This document shows, in pieces, positions 41,087-50,593 of a DNA stretch of 64,000 bases (positions within the stretch are counted from its first letter, which is position 1; each line of letters begins with the position of its first letter). Position numbers and translations under genes: made by a program. The DNA is from an uncultured Rhodospira sp. (GTDB lineage: Bacteria > Pseudomonadota > Alphaproteobacteria > Rhodospirillales > Rhodospirillaceae): positions 23,960 through 87,959 of the forward strand of contig NZ_CAKZOT010000080.1 of assembly GCF_937138205.1 (NCBI RefSeq), in the 5' to 3' direction. Below the pieces are notes generated by a model, which ran no database searches, was not told the origin of the DNA, and saw only the letters and a program-made list of their open reading frames with translations.

Positions 41087-41467
41087 ATGAAGAGACGAGG
41101 AAACACTCACATGGGGCGCGGCATGGGATGGGCCGTCGCGGTGCTGGTCGCCATGGGAATCGCGGGCGGGGCCGAGGCCGCCGACATCACCGAATGCACC
41201 TCGAAAAACAAGAAGCCGACTTTCGTGTGGCACGAGTCCGAGGCGCCGACGATGTACTACGTGGAGCCGGGCGGTACCTTCACGCCCATGGCCTCGGCGC
41301 GGCAGGCGCAGGAGGTGTGCCTGAGCCGTGGCGTGCGGCAGCGCCTCAGGGGCCGCGACTGTACCACGGTGGGCTGGGACTATTTCGCGTGCGGCTGCAA
41401 CGTCTCGCCGCCCACCAACCGGACCTGCGACCGGTTCCAGCGGTTCCTGGGCGTGATGGAGCGGTAG
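41087..41467 (+). CDS. Small secreted Cys-rich protein
   Basis: 126 residues with a signal peptide (MGWAVAVLVAMGIAGGAEA). The mature ~95 residues have six Cys (ITECTSKN, QEVCLSRG, RGRDCTTVG, FACGCNV and RTCDRFQ include them), implying disulfide bonds. The family is not recognised. ATG at 41087 is preceded by AGGAC; a second ATG at 41111 is possible. The neighbours give no functional clue. Confidence 0.65.
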   Translation: MKRRGNTHMGRGMGWAVAVLVAMGIAGGAEAADITECTSKNKKPTFVWHESEAPTMYYVEPGGTFTPMASARQAQEVCLSRGVRQRLRGRDCTTVGWDYFACGCNVSPPTNRTCDRFQRFLGVMER

Positions 41468-41530
41468 GCGGACGGGCGCGGGAGGTTCGGGCGGCGCCGG
41501 ACGAAACCTGACGCCCGGCGGATTCAATCC

Positions 41531-42373
41531 TCACCCCGCCCCGCCGTGAGCCGGGCCCGGACCCACATCCGTTGGCGCCTCGTCGCGCATGCTGTAGCCC
41601 TTCAACCAGCCGCCGATGACACGGTGGCGCACGTCGTGCAGCCAGCGTTGCTCGGGTTTGGGGGCGATGTTCCACCACCAGGCGGACCCCTCAACCTCCG
41701 GCTCGACGCCGTACAGCAGGTCCTCGGCGGCGGTCGGCCGGTCGGCGGTCATTTCCTGGCGTTCGGTGTCGGTGATCAGGCAGACGGGGCAGGGGGCCTC
41801 TCTCAGCACGCGCAGGTGATCGGCGATCAGGGCGCGGCGGAACGGCTCCAGCGCCGCCTCGTCGAGATGGTGGTGCTGGCCCAGCCATCGCGCGGGCAGG
41901 TGCGGCAGTTGCGACAGCACGTTGCAGGAGATCACCAGGTCGGCCCTGTCGATCTCGGGCACGGCGCCCTGCGGCGCGGGGAGTTCGGCGCCCTCCGGCA
42001 AGGCGCGCACGGCCTCGATCACGCCGGTCACGTCGCACGGCGCCAGTTCGACCGCCGTCATGCGCATGGCCGACAGCCGCACCGACGGCATGAACATTAG
42101 GTCCACCAAGACCACGCGGCGGAACAACAGGGCCAGGCTCACCAGCGGGATGTCGGCGGTCAGCCCGGCGCCGATCACCACCACGGTATCCCAGCGCTCC
42201 AGGCGGGCGGCGCAGTCCAGGATGACGCCGTGGGTGGCGCGCAGATGCGGCGCCCAGGCGCGCGGGTGGCGGCGCCGGCGGGCATCAATGGCGATCAGGT
42301 CATGCAGGGCGCCCATGCGGCGCAACGGACGCGGCGCCGGGGTGACGGTGTGACGGATCCACTCGACGATCAT
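41531..42373 (-). CDS. SAM-dependent methyltransferase-like protein
   Basis: 280 residues. A Rossmann start is visible at WDTVVVIGAGLTADIPLVSL, followed by RRVVLVDLMFMPSVRL and, further on, RADLVISCNVLSQLPHLPAR, where motif IV of class I methyltransferases would lie. The final third includes CPVCLITDTERQEM and WWWNIAPKPEQRWLHDVRHR. The substrate is unknown. The reading as a methyltransferase rests on the fold pattern only. It is divergent from trpS. Confidence 0.65.
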   Translation of the reverse strand: MIVEWIRHTVTPAPRPLRRMGALHDLIAIDARRRRHPRAWAPHLRATHGVILDCAARLERWDTVVVIGAGLTADIPLVSLALLFRRVVLVDLMFMPSVRLSAMRMTAVELAPCDVTGVIEAVRALPEGAELPAPQGAVPEIDRADLVISCNVLSQLPHLPARWLGQHHHLDEAALEPFRRALIADHLRVLREAPCPVCLITDTERQEMTADRPTAAEDLLYGVEPEVEGSAWWWNIAPKPEQRWLHDVRHRVIGGWLKGYSMRDEAPTDVGPGPAHGGAG

Positions 42374-42576
42374 CGGGGCGGGGGTCTTCTGCTTGGGTCA
42401 TGAGAACGCGGGCCGGCGGCGGTCGCCCGCCTGTCATCGTCTCTTAACATGACGGGGCGACGCGAGGGCAGCCGGAAATCGCGGCGGCCCCATGCGCAGC
42501 CCCGTTGACCGGCGGCGGGGATTGGGCTACCTCCGCGCCGACACGCTCCCGTTCCCTCGCTGCACAGGCCTCCGCG

Positions 42577-43575
42577 ATGAAGCGCATCTTCTCGGGCGTC
42601 CAGCCCACCGGCAACCTGCACCTCGGCAACTACCTGGGCGCCATCCGCAACTGGGTGCGCCTGCAAAAGGACTACGAGAGCATCTTCTGCGTCGTCGACA
42701 TGCACGCCATCACCCAGTGGCAGGATCCGGCCGAGCTGCGAACAAGCACGCGCGAGGTCACCGCCGCCTTCATCGCGGCCGGCATCGATCCCGAGGACTG
42801 CATCATCTTCCACCAGTCGGCGGTGCCCGGACACGCGCAACTGGCCTGGGTGTTCAACTGCGTGGCCCGCATGGGCTGGCTGAACCGTATGACCCAGTTC
42901 AAGGAGAAGGCCGGCAAGCACAAGGAAAACGCGTCGGTCGGGCTGTTCGCCTATCCGGCGCTGATGGCCGCCGACATCATGTTGTACAAGGCCACGCACG
43001 TTCCCGTCGGCGAGGACCAGAAGCAACACCTGGAACTGGCCCGCGATATCGCCGCCAAGTTCAACTATGACTTCGAGCGTGAGGTCTTCCCGCTGACCGA
43101 GCCTCTGATCCTGGGCGAGGCGACGCGCGTCATGTCGCTGCGCGACGGCACCAAGAAGATGAGCAAGTCCGACACCTCGGACTTCTCGCGCATCAACCTG
43201 ACCGACGAGGCCGACCTGATCGCCCAGAAGATTCGCAAGGCCAAGACCGACCCGGAGCCGCTGCCGAGCGAGGCCGCCGAGCTGGAGGGCCGGCCGGAGG
43301 CCGCCAACCTGGTGGGCATCTTCGCCGCCCTGGCTGATCGCTCGCGCGCCGACGTGCTGGCCGAGGCCGGCGGGCAGCCCTTCAGCGCCTTCAAGCAGAC
43401 CCTGACCGACCTGGCGGTTGAGACCCTGGGGCCGATGAACGCGGAAATGAACCGCCTGCTGGCCAACCCAGGCGAGATCGATGCCATTCTGCGGCGCGGC
43501 GCCGAACGCGCCCAGGCCATCGCCGGCCCGGTGCTAGACGAGGTCTACGAGACGGTCGGGTTTCTGCGGGTGTAG
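42577..43575 (+). CDS. trpS: Tryptophan--tRNA ligase
   Basis: 332 residues from ATG at 42577; an upstream frame extension to 42505 lacks family likeness. Class I synthetase motifs are present: [16 protein letters not shown] (HIGH-like) and KKMSKSD (KMSKS). [11 protein letters not shown] and [20 protein letters not shown] are typical of bacterial TrpRS. The enzyme charges tRNA-Trp. Single gene, normal length. Confidence 0.97.
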   Translation: MKRIFSGVQPTGNLHLGNYLGAIRNWVRLQKDYESIFCVVDMHAITQWQDPAELRTSTREVTAAFIAAGIDPEDCIIFHQSAVPGHAQLAWVFNCVARMGWLNRMTQFKEKAGKHKENASVGLFAYPALMAADIMLYKATHVPVGEDQKQHLELARDIAAKFNYDFEREVFPLTEPLILGEATRVMSLRDGTKKMSKSDTSDFSRINLTDEADLIAQKIRKAKTDPEPLPSEAAELEGRPEAANLVGIFAALADRSRADVLAEAGGQPFSAFKQTLTDLAVETLGPMNAEMNRLLANPGEIDAILRRGAERAQAIAGPVLDEVYETVGFLRV

Positions 43576-43684
43576 GGGGAGCGGGGCGCTTGCGGCAGGC
43601 TTGCAGGGGGCCGGTGCCTTCCTTTCCGTGACGGGCGTGCTACAGTAGCATGGCAAGTCCCCACGGATCGTAAGGGAACCGACC

Positions 43685-44188
43685 ATGCCCGCCGTTCCGT
43701 CGTGTCCGCTCGCGCGTGTCCGTCGCCGGACCCCGCAGGCCCTGGCCATTGTCCTGGCCTTGGCGTTGGCGTGGAGCACGGCGAACGACCTGGCGCCGGC
43801 GCGGGCGGCGGAGAGCGGCCCCGACCTGTCCCCTGGCGATCTGACCATCGTCCTGACCGCGCTGGAGGACGGCGGCGGCGCGGATCCCTGCCGGGCGCAC
43901 CTGCGCATCGAGCACGCGGGCGCGGTGCCGGTGAGCACGTTCAGTCTGCGGCTGCTTTTGTTCGCCCCGGATGGGGGCGTTCTGCGGCAGGTCGACGTCC
44001 TGGCCATGCCGTTGATCCCGGGGGAGGCCACCCCGGCGGTGTTTCCGGCCCTTGACGGGCCCTGTTCGCGCATCGGCTCGATCCGGGTGACGGGCTTTCC
44101 GCTGTGTGCGGGGCGCGCCGGACAGCGGCTGGACTGCCGGGCGGCCGCCAAGACGGCCAACCGGACGGCCACGCCCTTCGGTGACTAA
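43685..44188 (+). CDS. Periplasmic protein of unknown function
   Basis: 167 residues with a basic start (ARVRRRTPQ) and signal helix (ALAIVLALALAWSTAN, cleavage after ARA). The mature part (~120 residues) looks like a beta-sandwich: DLTIVLTALEDGGG, CRAHLRIEHAGAVPVSTFSL and DVLAMPLIPGEATPAVFPAL. Four Cys could form two disulfides. I recognise the general type of conserved alphaproteobacterial secreted protein but not a named family. It stands between trpS and rho on the same strand. Confidence 0.65.
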   Translation: MPAVPSCPLARVRRRTPQALAIVLALALAWSTANDLAPARAAESGPDLSPGDLTIVLTALEDGGGADPCRAHLRIEHAGAVPVSTFSLRLLLFAPDGGVLRQVDVLAMPLIPGEATPAVFPALDGPCSRIGSIRVTGFPLCAGRAGQRLDCRAAAKTANRTATPFGD

Positions 44189-44607
44189 TCGCAAAAGGCG
44201 TGGAGATTCTGCTTGCGCCGCACGCTCGGTTTTCCTACTGTTGTGTTCGTTCGGTTCTTCCCGGACGGACACGATCCCTCCAAAAAAGAAATCATCCAGG
44301 CCGTCTGCGTCGCTCCGCACTGAAGCGAGCGATCGGCGATGAACAGGATGATGAAGGCCCACCGGCCATGCGCGGCCACCTCCGCGACGGCTGGTCTTCG
44401 CGGCCCTGTCCAGGCCCCCGGCGTCCCGTTTCCGGCCACCCGGATCGGTCTTTCGCTTTCCGTTGTCGACGGGCCTGATGGCCCATGTCCTGGCCAGCGG
44501 TCCGACGTCGCCGCACCGCGTCGAAGCGAATGGCGGGTCGGGTCGGCCCCTCACCCGCGACAGGCCCAGCCGCACACCCCCCTTGCGGTGCCACCTTCGA
44601 GACAATC
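44189..44607. other. Long leader region of rho
   Basis: About 420 bases with no supported gene; frames on both strands lack start signals and known motifs. rho genes in other bacteria have long, autoregulated leaders, and this space would suit one. No specific hairpin was singled out. Confidence 0.4.
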
Positions 44608-45864
44608 ATGCAGCTTCAAGACCTGAAAAAGAAAACGCCCAAGGATCTTCTGGCGTTTGCCGAAGAACTGGAAATCGAGAACGCGAGCACCCTGCGGCGG
44701 CAGGAGATGATGTTCGCGATCCTCAAGCAACTGGCCGACAACGATACGGCCATCTTTGGCGAAGGCGTGCTGGAAATCCTTCAGGATGGATTCGGCTTTC
44801 TGCGATCGCCCGAGGCCAACTACCTTCCCGGACCCGACGACATCTATGTCTCGCCCAGTCAAATCCGCCGCTTCTCGTTGCGGACGGGCGACACTGTCGA
44901 GGGCCAGATCCGGGCGCCGAAGGACGGCGAGCGGTACTTCGCCCTTCTCAAAGTCAACACCATCAACTTCGAGGAACCGGATCAGGTCCGTCACCGGATC
45001 AACTTCGACAACCTGACGCCGCTGTATCCGGACCAGAAGCTGGGGCTGGAGATCGACGATCCGACCCGCAAGGATTACACGACCCGTGTCATCGACCTGG
45101 TGACGCCGCTGGGCATGGGGCAGCGCGCGCTGATCACCGCGCCGCCGCGCACCGGCAAGACGATGGTGCTGCAGAACATCGCCCACGCCATTTCGGCCAA
45201 TCACCCCGACGTCTACCTCATGGTGCTGCTCATCGACGAGCGGCCCGAGGAGGTGACCGACATGGATCGCTCGGTGCGGGGCGAGGTGGTCAGTTCGACC
45301 TTCGACGAGCCGGCCAGCCGCCATGTGCAGGTGGCCGAGATGGTGATCGAAAAGGCCAAGCGGCTGGTCGAGCACAAGCGCAACGTGGTCATCCTGCTCG
45401 ATTCCATCACCCGCCTGGCGCGCGCCTACAACACCGTGGTGCCCAGCTCCGGCAAGGTGCTGACCGGCGGTGTCGACGCCAACGCCCTGCAGCGGCCGAA
45501 GCGGTTCTTCGGCGCCGCCCGCAACATCGAGGAGGGCGGCTCGCTGACCATCATCGCCACGGCGCTGATCGACACCGGCTCGCGCATGGACGAGGTGATC
45601 TTCGAGGAGTTCAAGGGCACCGGCAACTCCGAGATCATCCTCGACCGCAAGCTGGCCGACCGGCGTATCTTCCCCAGCATCGACATCACCCGCTCCGGCA
45701 CCCGCAAGGAGGAACTGCTGGTGCCCAAGCCGACACTGTCGAAAATGTGGGTGCTGCGGCGCATCCTCATGCCGATGGGGGTGCAGGATTCCATGGAATT
45801 CCTGTTGGGCAAGCTCAAGGAAACCAAGAACAACGCCGACTTTTTCGAGTCGATGAACAGTTGA
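44608..45864 (+). CDS. rho: Transcription termination factor Rho
   Basis: 418 residues from ATG at 44608, the standard length. The N-terminal helical part ([20 protein letters not shown]) leads into the RNA-binding cold-shock-like domain ([39 protein letters not shown]). The ATPase has Walker A in [15 protein letters not shown] and Walker B near [19 protein letters not shown]. The Q and R loops lie within [18 protein letters not shown] and following. The hexamer terminates transcription of untranslated RNA. Confidence 0.98.
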   Translation: MQLQDLKKKTPKDLLAFAEELEIENASTLRRQEMMFAILKQLADNDTAIFGEGVLEILQDGFGFLRSPEANYLPGPDDIYVSPSQIRRFSLRTGDTVEGQIRAPKDGERYFALLKVNTINFEEPDQVRHRINFDNLTPLYPDQKLGLEIDDPTRKDYTTRVIDLVTPLGMGQRALITAPPRTGKTMVLQNIAHAISANHPDVYLMVLLIDERPEEVTDMDRSVRGEVVSSTFDEPASRHVQVAEMVIEKAKRLVEHKRNVVILLDSITRLARAYNTVVPSSGKVLTGGVDANALQRPKRFFGAARNIEEGGSLTIIATALIDTGSRMDEVIFEEFKGTGNSEIILDRKLADRRIFPSIDITRSGTRKEELLVPKPTLSKMWVLRRILMPMGVQDSMEFLLGKLKETKNNADFFESMNS

Positions 45865-45952
45865 TCTGCCTGCTGGCGGGCCGTCGCGGGTGGGGCCGTG
45901 GCCCTGCCCTGGGTGGCGGGGCGCCGGCCGACCCGGTTCGGTGAGGCTTCCC

Positions 45953-46795
45953 ATGACACCCGGCCAGCCGTGGACCCGACGAGGCGCTCTTGTGGCGCTG
46001 GCGGGCGTCTCGGCTGTGTGCGCGCGGGCCGCTTGGGGGAGCGACGACGTGGCCCCAGCGGCCGGATTGAGCCCGGCCGCCGACGGGGTCGTCCGCGCGG
46101 TGGGCGACGATGGTGTGCTGGTGCTGGAGGATGCGCGCCGCGTGCGATTGGCGGCCCTCCGTTTGCCCCATGCCACCGACCTTCCACCGGATGCGTCGGC
46201 GGACGAGCGAACGCGGGTCGCGGCGTGGGCAGGGGCGGCGCGGGACCGACTGCGGGCGGTTTGCGTCGGCCGACCGGTGCGCCTGTGGACGCCGCGGGTG
46301 GCGCGGGATCGGTACGGCCGGGTGGTGGCTCAGGTGGTGCTGTCGCCCGGCGTTGGCTGGCTGCAGGCGGACCTGATCGGGCGCGGCTTGGCGCGGGTGG
46401 CCACCATGCCCGGCGCCGCCGCCGGGGCCGACCGCCTGCTGCGGCTGGAGGCCCGGGCGCGTATCGCGCGACGCGGCCTGTGGGACGATCCGCTCTATGC
46501 GCCGCGCGCGCCCACCGAGACCTGGCCCTGGATCGGCACCTTTCAGATCGTGCGCGGCACGGTGCGCGACGCCGCCCGCGTGCGGGGGCGGGTCTATCTC
46601 AACTTCGGCCCCGACTGGCGCCGCGACTTCACGGTGATGGTCGAGCGCCCCCGCGACGCAGGCCTTGCGGTCGCCGATCTGCTCGACCTGAAGCACCAGT
46701 TCATCCAGGTGCGCGGCTGGCTGTTCCCCACCAACGGCCCCATGATCGCCCTCGACCATTCCGAGGCGTTGGAGGCGCACGTCATCCTGGGGTGA
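45953..46795 (+). CDS. Secreted staphylococcal-nuclease-like protein
   Basis: 280 residues from ATG at 45953 with GAGG seven bases upstream. The N-terminus has a twin-arginine-like TRRGALVALAGVSAVCARAA signal. The next ~140 residues follow the SNase fold: DGVVRAVGDDGVLVLEDARR, VRLAALRLPH, GRPVRLWTPRVARDRYGR and GWLQADLIGRGLARV. The usual acidic metal ligand after the VRL strand is not obvious, so catalysis may be lost. The C-terminal ~90 residues (GTFQIVRGTVRDAARVRGRV onward) look like an OB-type extension. It ends 57 bases before rsmB. Confidence 0.75.
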   Translation: MTPGQPWTRRGALVALAGVSAVCARAAWGSDDVAPAAGLSPAADGVVRAVGDDGVLVLEDARRVRLAALRLPHATDLPPDASADERTRVAAWAGAARDRLRAVCVGRPVRLWTPRVARDRYGRVVAQVVLSPGVGWLQADLIGRGLARVATMPGAAAGADRLLRLEARARIARRGLWDDPLYAPRAPTETWPWIGTFQIVRGTVRDAARVRGRVYLNFGPDWRRDFTVMVERPRDAGLAVADLLDLKHQFIQVRGWLFPTNGPMIALDHSEALEAHVILG

Positions 46796-46851
46796 GAGCT
46801 CGCGCCAAGCGGTGCCTTGACGGCGGTCCGGGCGGGGCGTAAGCGGAGCCC

Positions 46852-48171
46852 ATGACCGCCTCCCGCCATGCCGCCCTGGTCGCCTTGCGCCAGGTTCTGG
46901 ACCGCCGCCGCCCGCTGGACGAGGTGCTGGGCGGCGCCACCGGTGGCCTCGACGCCCGCGACCGGGCGTTCGTCCACTCGCTGGTGGCGGCGACCCTGCG
47001 CCATCTGGGCCGGCTCGACGCCCTGCTGGACCGCTGCCTGCAACGACCGCTGCCGCCGAAGGCGCGACCGGTGCGGCATGTGCTGCGCCTGGGCGCGGCA
47101 CAGCTCTTGGTCCTCGACATGCCGTCGCACGCGGCCGTGTCGACCGCCGTCGACCTGTGCGTGGCGGCGAAGCAGGGCGGGCACAAGGGGCTGGTCAACG
47201 CGGTGCTGCGCCGGCTCGATCGGGAGGGCCGGGCGTGGTGGGCGGCCCAGGACGCGCCCCACATGAACACGCCGAATTGGCTGTGGAAAGGTTGGTGTGC
47301 GGCCTATGGCGAGGCGACCGCGCGGGCCATCGCCACGGCGCACCTGGCGCCGGCCCCGCTGGACCTGACACTTCGTGACTCGGCCGAAGCAGAGCAGTGG
47401 GCCGAGCGCCTGGGGGCCAGGGTGCTGCCCGCCGGGGGCCTGCGTCTGGCGGCCGACCATGCCCCGGTGACCGAGCTTCCCGGCTACGCCGAAGGGGCGT
47501 GGTGGGTCCAGGACGCTGCCGCTGCGTTGCCGGCGCCACTGCTGCGGGCCGGGCCGGGGGTGCGGGTGCTCGACCTGTGCGCCGCGCCGGGCGGCAAGAC
47601 CCTGCACCTGGCGGCGGCCGGCGCCGAAGTCACGGCGCTCGACCGCTCGGACGGACGACTGGCGCGGGTGCGGGAGAATCTGGCGCGCACCGGCCTGACA
47701 GCCCGGCTGGTGGCGGCCGATGCCCTGACCTGGACCCCCGATGAGGCGCCGTTCGACGCCGTGCTGCTGGACGCGCCCTGTTCGGCGACGGGGACACTGC
47801 GCCGCCATCCGGATGCGCTGTGGCTGAAGACGCCGGAGGCCGTGGCCGGCCTGGCCGAGACCCAGGCGGCGCTGCTGGACGCGGCCCTGCGGATGGTCAG
47901 GCCGGCTGGCGTGCTGGTGTACTGCGTCTGCTCGTTGCAGCCGGAGGAAGGGCCGGCCGTGGTCGCCGCCGCCCTGGGCCGTCACCCCGACTTGGCCCGC
48001 GACCCGATCGCGCCGGGCGAGGTGGGCGGCCAGGCCGACGTGGTCACGCCGGAGGGTGACCTGCGCACGCTGCCGTGCCATCTGGCCGAGCAGGGTGGCA
48101 TGGATGGGTTCTATGCGGCGCGGATGGTGTGGGCCGGTTCGCCTTCTGGCGTTGCATCAGACGACCTTTAA
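46852..48171 (+). CDS. rsmB: 16S rRNA (cytosine-5)-methyltransferase RsmB-like
   Basis: 439 residues. An N-terminal NusB-like helical domain (~1-135; ALVALRQVLDRRRPLDEVLG, VRHVLRLGAAQLLVLDMPSH) precedes the Fmu/RsmB catalytic domain. SAM binding is DLCAAPGGKTLHLAAAGAEV; the catalytic Cys pair is in LLDAPCSATGTLRRHPD and VYCVCSLQPEEGP. The family methylates C967 of 16S rRNA. The assignment among close m5C methyltransferases rests on the NusB domain. Confidence 0.9.
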   Translation: MTASRHAALVALRQVLDRRRPLDEVLGGATGGLDARDRAFVHSLVAATLRHLGRLDALLDRCLQRPLPPKARPVRHVLRLGAAQLLVLDMPSHAAVSTAVDLCVAAKQGGHKGLVNAVLRRLDREGRAWWAAQDAPHMNTPNWLWKGWCAAYGEATARAIATAHLAPAPLDLTLRDSAEAEQWAERLGARVLPAGGLRLAADHAPVTELPGYAEGAWWVQDAAAALPAPLLRAGPGVRVLDLCAAPGGKTLHLAAAGAEVTALDRSDGRLARVRENLARTGLTARLVAADALTWTPDEAPFDAVLLDAPCSATGTLRRHPDALWLKTPEAVAGLAETQAALLDAALRMVRPAGVLVYCVCSLQPEEGPAVVAAALGRHPDLARDPIAPGEVGGQADVVTPEGDLRTLPCHLAEQGGMDGFYAARMVWAGSPSGVASDDL

Positions 48172-48224
48172 TACCAAGCGACGGAAATCGTGACACGGTT
48201 TCCGGACCGTCGGCACACCACCTT

Positions 48225-48329
48225 GGGAGATCCCTCGCGTCCTAACGGACGCTTCGGGATGACGTAGGTGTTTGTTTTTTTAAGAAAATCGTCATCCCGA
48301 GCGAGCGACAGCGAGCCGAGGGATCTCCC
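48225..48329. repeat. Palindromic repeat family B
   Basis: 105 bp with complementary ends GGGAGATCCCTCG (48225-48237) and CGAGGGATCTCCC (48317-48329), and an inner stem TCGGGATGACG/CGTCATCCCGA around a T-rich loop. A degraded relative is at 34821-34928. It fills the space between rsmB and the next small gene. Confidence 0.8.
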
Positions 48330-48426
48330 GCCTCGGCACTGCGCCCGGCGAACGGGGACGAGTCATTCCTATCGTCGCCCGGTATAATACAAGTTACTTT
48401 GAGACCCTACCTTTCAGGCCATCACC

Positions 48427-48768
48427 ATGACGAGATCCACACGCCTTCGCCGCCTGCATCTGCTGGCCATCGCGGCCGTCCTGGTCCTTGAGGCCGGGAT
48501 CGTGGCTGCATTGTTTGTCAGGATCGCCGGCTCCTCGGTCAATCACATCGGGGCTTCGCCGTACTTGGCCCTGATGGTCGCCCTCCCGGGCTTGGTCATG
48601 GGACTGGCCGGTTTGCGTGCACCGCATCGCCTGCGGCGCGGGCTATCCTGGGGCCTCGTCGGGCTGTCCCTTGCGGTGGCGGGCGCCGTCGTTGCCCTGG
48701 ATCAGTTCAACATCCTGGTGGAATACGAGACTTGGTTGCGGCGCGGGATGCCCGACCGATCTTTCTGA
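48427..48768 (+). CDS. Small membrane protein
   Basis: 113 residues with about three hydrophobic helices: LHLLAIAAVLVLEAGIVAAL, YLALMVALPGLVMGLAGLRA and LSWGLVGLSLAVAGAVVALD. The C-terminus is polar (YETWLRRGMPDRSF). The family is not recognised. The ATG at 48427 has no strong ribosome site, and the gene stands alone after a palindromic repeat. Confidence 0.55.
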   Translation: MTRSTRLRRLHLLAIAAVLVLEAGIVAALFVRIAGSSVNHIGASPYLALMVALPGLVMGLAGLRAPHRLRRGLSWGLVGLSLAVAGAVVALDQFNILVEYETWLRRGMPDRSF

Positions 48769-48811
48769 GCGCGCCGGAAGCAACTGGTCGGTGTCCATCG
48801 AGAGGGGTCCG

Positions 48812-48958
48812 CTAGATGTTGATGAACCCCAGCCCCAGGATTCCGATCACGATCAGGTAGGCGGCGACGATGTAGTTCAGCAGCCGCGGCACGATCAGGA
48901 TGGCGATGCCGGCGACGATGGCGAGAATCGGCTCGATGCCGGGGATGGTGAGAGTCAT
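48812..48958 (-). CDS. DUF3096-type micro membrane protein
   Basis: 48 residues, start ATG at 48958. The whole protein is one hydrophobic hairpin: TLTIPGIEPILAIVAGIAIL, then LIVPRLLNYIVAAYLIVIG and GLGFINI. The I-P-R-L-L-N-Y-I-V-A-A-Y-L pattern is the signature of the DUF3096 family, whose function is unknown. It lies on the minus strand between a small membrane protein and the SDR gene. Confidence 0.85.
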   Translation of the reverse strand: MTLTIPGIEPILAIVAGIAILIVPRLLNYIVAAYLIVIGILGLGFINI

Positions 48959-49067
48959 GGGCACGGTCCTGTGGTTCGGGCCGGTGTCGAACCGGCTCTG
49001 TGAGTGTCACCTCTGGAACGCGCCGCGCCGGTCTCTCGTTCCAACGGGTCCCACAGCCCGACCACCG

Positions 49068-49865
49068 TCACAACAGCCGCTGTCCCCCATCCACGAACAC
49101 TTCGTTGCCCGTCACATAGCTGAAATCGGCGTCGCACAGGCGGTACACCACCCCCGCCACGTCGGCCACGGTGCCCATGCGGTCCAGCGGGATGCGCGGG
49201 ATCAGAGCCTCGTATTCCTCGCTGATCATCTCGGTGGCGATCTCACCGGGGGCCACCGCGTTGACGCGCACGCCCAACTGGGCGAATTCGGCGGCCATCT
49301 CGCGCGTCAGGCCGGACAGCCCGGCCTTCGAGGTCGAGTAGGCCGAGCCGGCGAACGGATGCACATAGTGACCGGCGATCGACGTGATATTGATGATCGT
49401 GCCCTTGCCGCGCGACAGCTTGACGCCGAGCGCCCGGGCCAGTCGCAGCGGTGCGAAGAAGTTCAGCTCGAACACCTCATGCCAGCCCTCGATCGAGCCG
49501 TTGAGAATGCCCAGGCGTTCCTTGTACGGCGTCTTGGGGGAGACGCCCGCGTTGTTGATCAGGGCGTGCAGGGGCTCGTCGCCCAGGGCCTCGATGGTCT
49601 GGCGGGCGAAGCTGTCCAGGCTCTCGGCTTGCGCCAGGTCGGCCACGAAGTGGTGCGTCCACAGCGGGTCGCGCCGGCAATGGGCGGGCACGTCGCGCCG
49701 CGCGCAGGTGATCACCCGCCAGCCCTCGGCCATGAAGCGCGAGGCGATGGCATGACCGATGCCCTGGCTGGCGCCGGTGATGACCACCGAGTGACCGGTG
49801 TAGCGGGGTTCGTCCGGCGCCGGTCGGTTTTTCGGCTCGGCGAGGGGGTCGGTCGCGTCGGTCAT
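49068..49865 (-). CDS. Short-chain dehydrogenase/reductase
   Basis: 265 residues. Cofactor binding is VVITGASQGIGHAIASRF; ALINNAGVSPKTPY is the NNAG motif; the catalytic residues are in NITSIAGHYVHPF (Ser) and SAYSTSKAGLSGL (Tyr-x-x-x-Lys). The C-terminal DFSYVTGNEVFVDGGQRLL is typical of classical SDR enzymes. The Arg in TCARRD suggests NADP preference. The substrate is unknown. It is divergent from the SRAP gene, with 47 bases between the two starts. Confidence 0.88.
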   Translation of the reverse strand: MTDATDPLAEPKNRPAPDEPRYTGHSVVITGASQGIGHAIASRFMAEGWRVITCARRDVPAHCRRDPLWTHHFVADLAQAESLDSFARQTIEALGDEPLHALINNAGVSPKTPYKERLGILNGSIEGWHEVFELNFFAPLRLARALGVKLSRGKGTIINITSIAGHYVHPFAGSAYSTSKAGLSGLTREMAAEFAQLGVRVNAVAPGEIATEMISEEYEALIPRIPLDRMGTVADVAGVVYRLCDADFSYVTGNEVFVDGGQRLL

Positions 49866-49912
49866 GGGCGAGGGTCCTTGCGGTGGTCTCGAAAAGCCCC
49901 ATCCTATCGTTC

Positions 49913-50593
49913 ATGTGCTCTCGTTTCGAACTGAATGTGGCGCCGGACGATCTGTTGGCGCGGTTCGGCCTGGAGGCGCCGCCCGACGACGACGCGGCCA
50001 CCCGAAGCGTGCTCGCGGGGCTGCCGAAGGCCGAAATCCGCCCGACCGACCAGGCGCCGGTGATCGGGCCACGGCGGGTGCCGGTGGCGCTGTCGTGGGG
50101 CTTTCGGGTGGACTGGGACGCCAAGCCGCTGATCAATGCGCGGGCCGAGACCCTGGCCGAGAAGCCCACGTTCCGCCGCTTCGTCGGCCACCGATGCCTG
50201 GTGCCGGCGACCGGGTTCTTCGAATGGGCCGCCGTGCCCGGCGCCCCCGCCCGCGCGCGCAAGCGGCGCCATCGGATCGCGCGGCCCGATGCCCCCTTGT
50301 GGGCCATGGCCGGCCTGGTGGACGGCCAGGGGCGGTTCACGGTCATCACCCGCGCGGCCACGGCGGCCATGGAGGGGCTGCATTCGCGGATGCCGGCCAT
50401 CCTGGGCGACGCGAGGGCCGAGGCGGCCTGGCTCGACCCCGAGCGCCCGTTCGCCGACGTGCGTGGGCTGCTCTCGGCGTGGGACGGACCGCTGGCCGTC
50501 ACCGCCGATCCCGATGGCCCCTCCGGCGCTGGCGTGGGTCAGGCCGACCTGTTTTCGACATCCGGGGCACTGGGGCCCGGCCCGGGCGGATAA
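49913..50593 (+). CDS. SRAP-domain protein (HMCES/YedK family)
   Basis: 226 residues from ATG at 49913, chosen because the catalytic Cys must be residue 2 after removal of Met (MCSRFEL). Other family marks are WGFRVDWDAKPLINARAETL, RRFVGHRCLVPATGFFEWAA (with the catalytic Glu) and LHSRMPAILG (with the catalytic His). The family crosslinks to abasic sites in single-stranded DNA. Its last 55 bases overlap, tail to tail, the histidine kinase gene on the other strand. Confidence 0.93.
   Translation: MCSRFELNVAPDDLLARFGLEAPPDDDAATRSVLAGLPKAEIRPTDQAPVIGPRRVPVALSWGFRVDWDAKPLINARAETLAEKPTFRRFVGHRCLVPATGFFEWAAVPGAPARARKRRHRIARPDAPLWAMAGLVDGQGRFTVITRAATAAMEGLHSRMPAILGDARAEAAWLDPERPFADVRGLLSAWDGPLAVTADPDGPSGAGVGQADLFSTSGALGPGPGG

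Noticed and set aside
44185..44439. 84-residue minus-strand ORF in the rho leader
   Set aside because: No ribosome site and no recognisable composition; overlaps the end of the secreted-protein gene.
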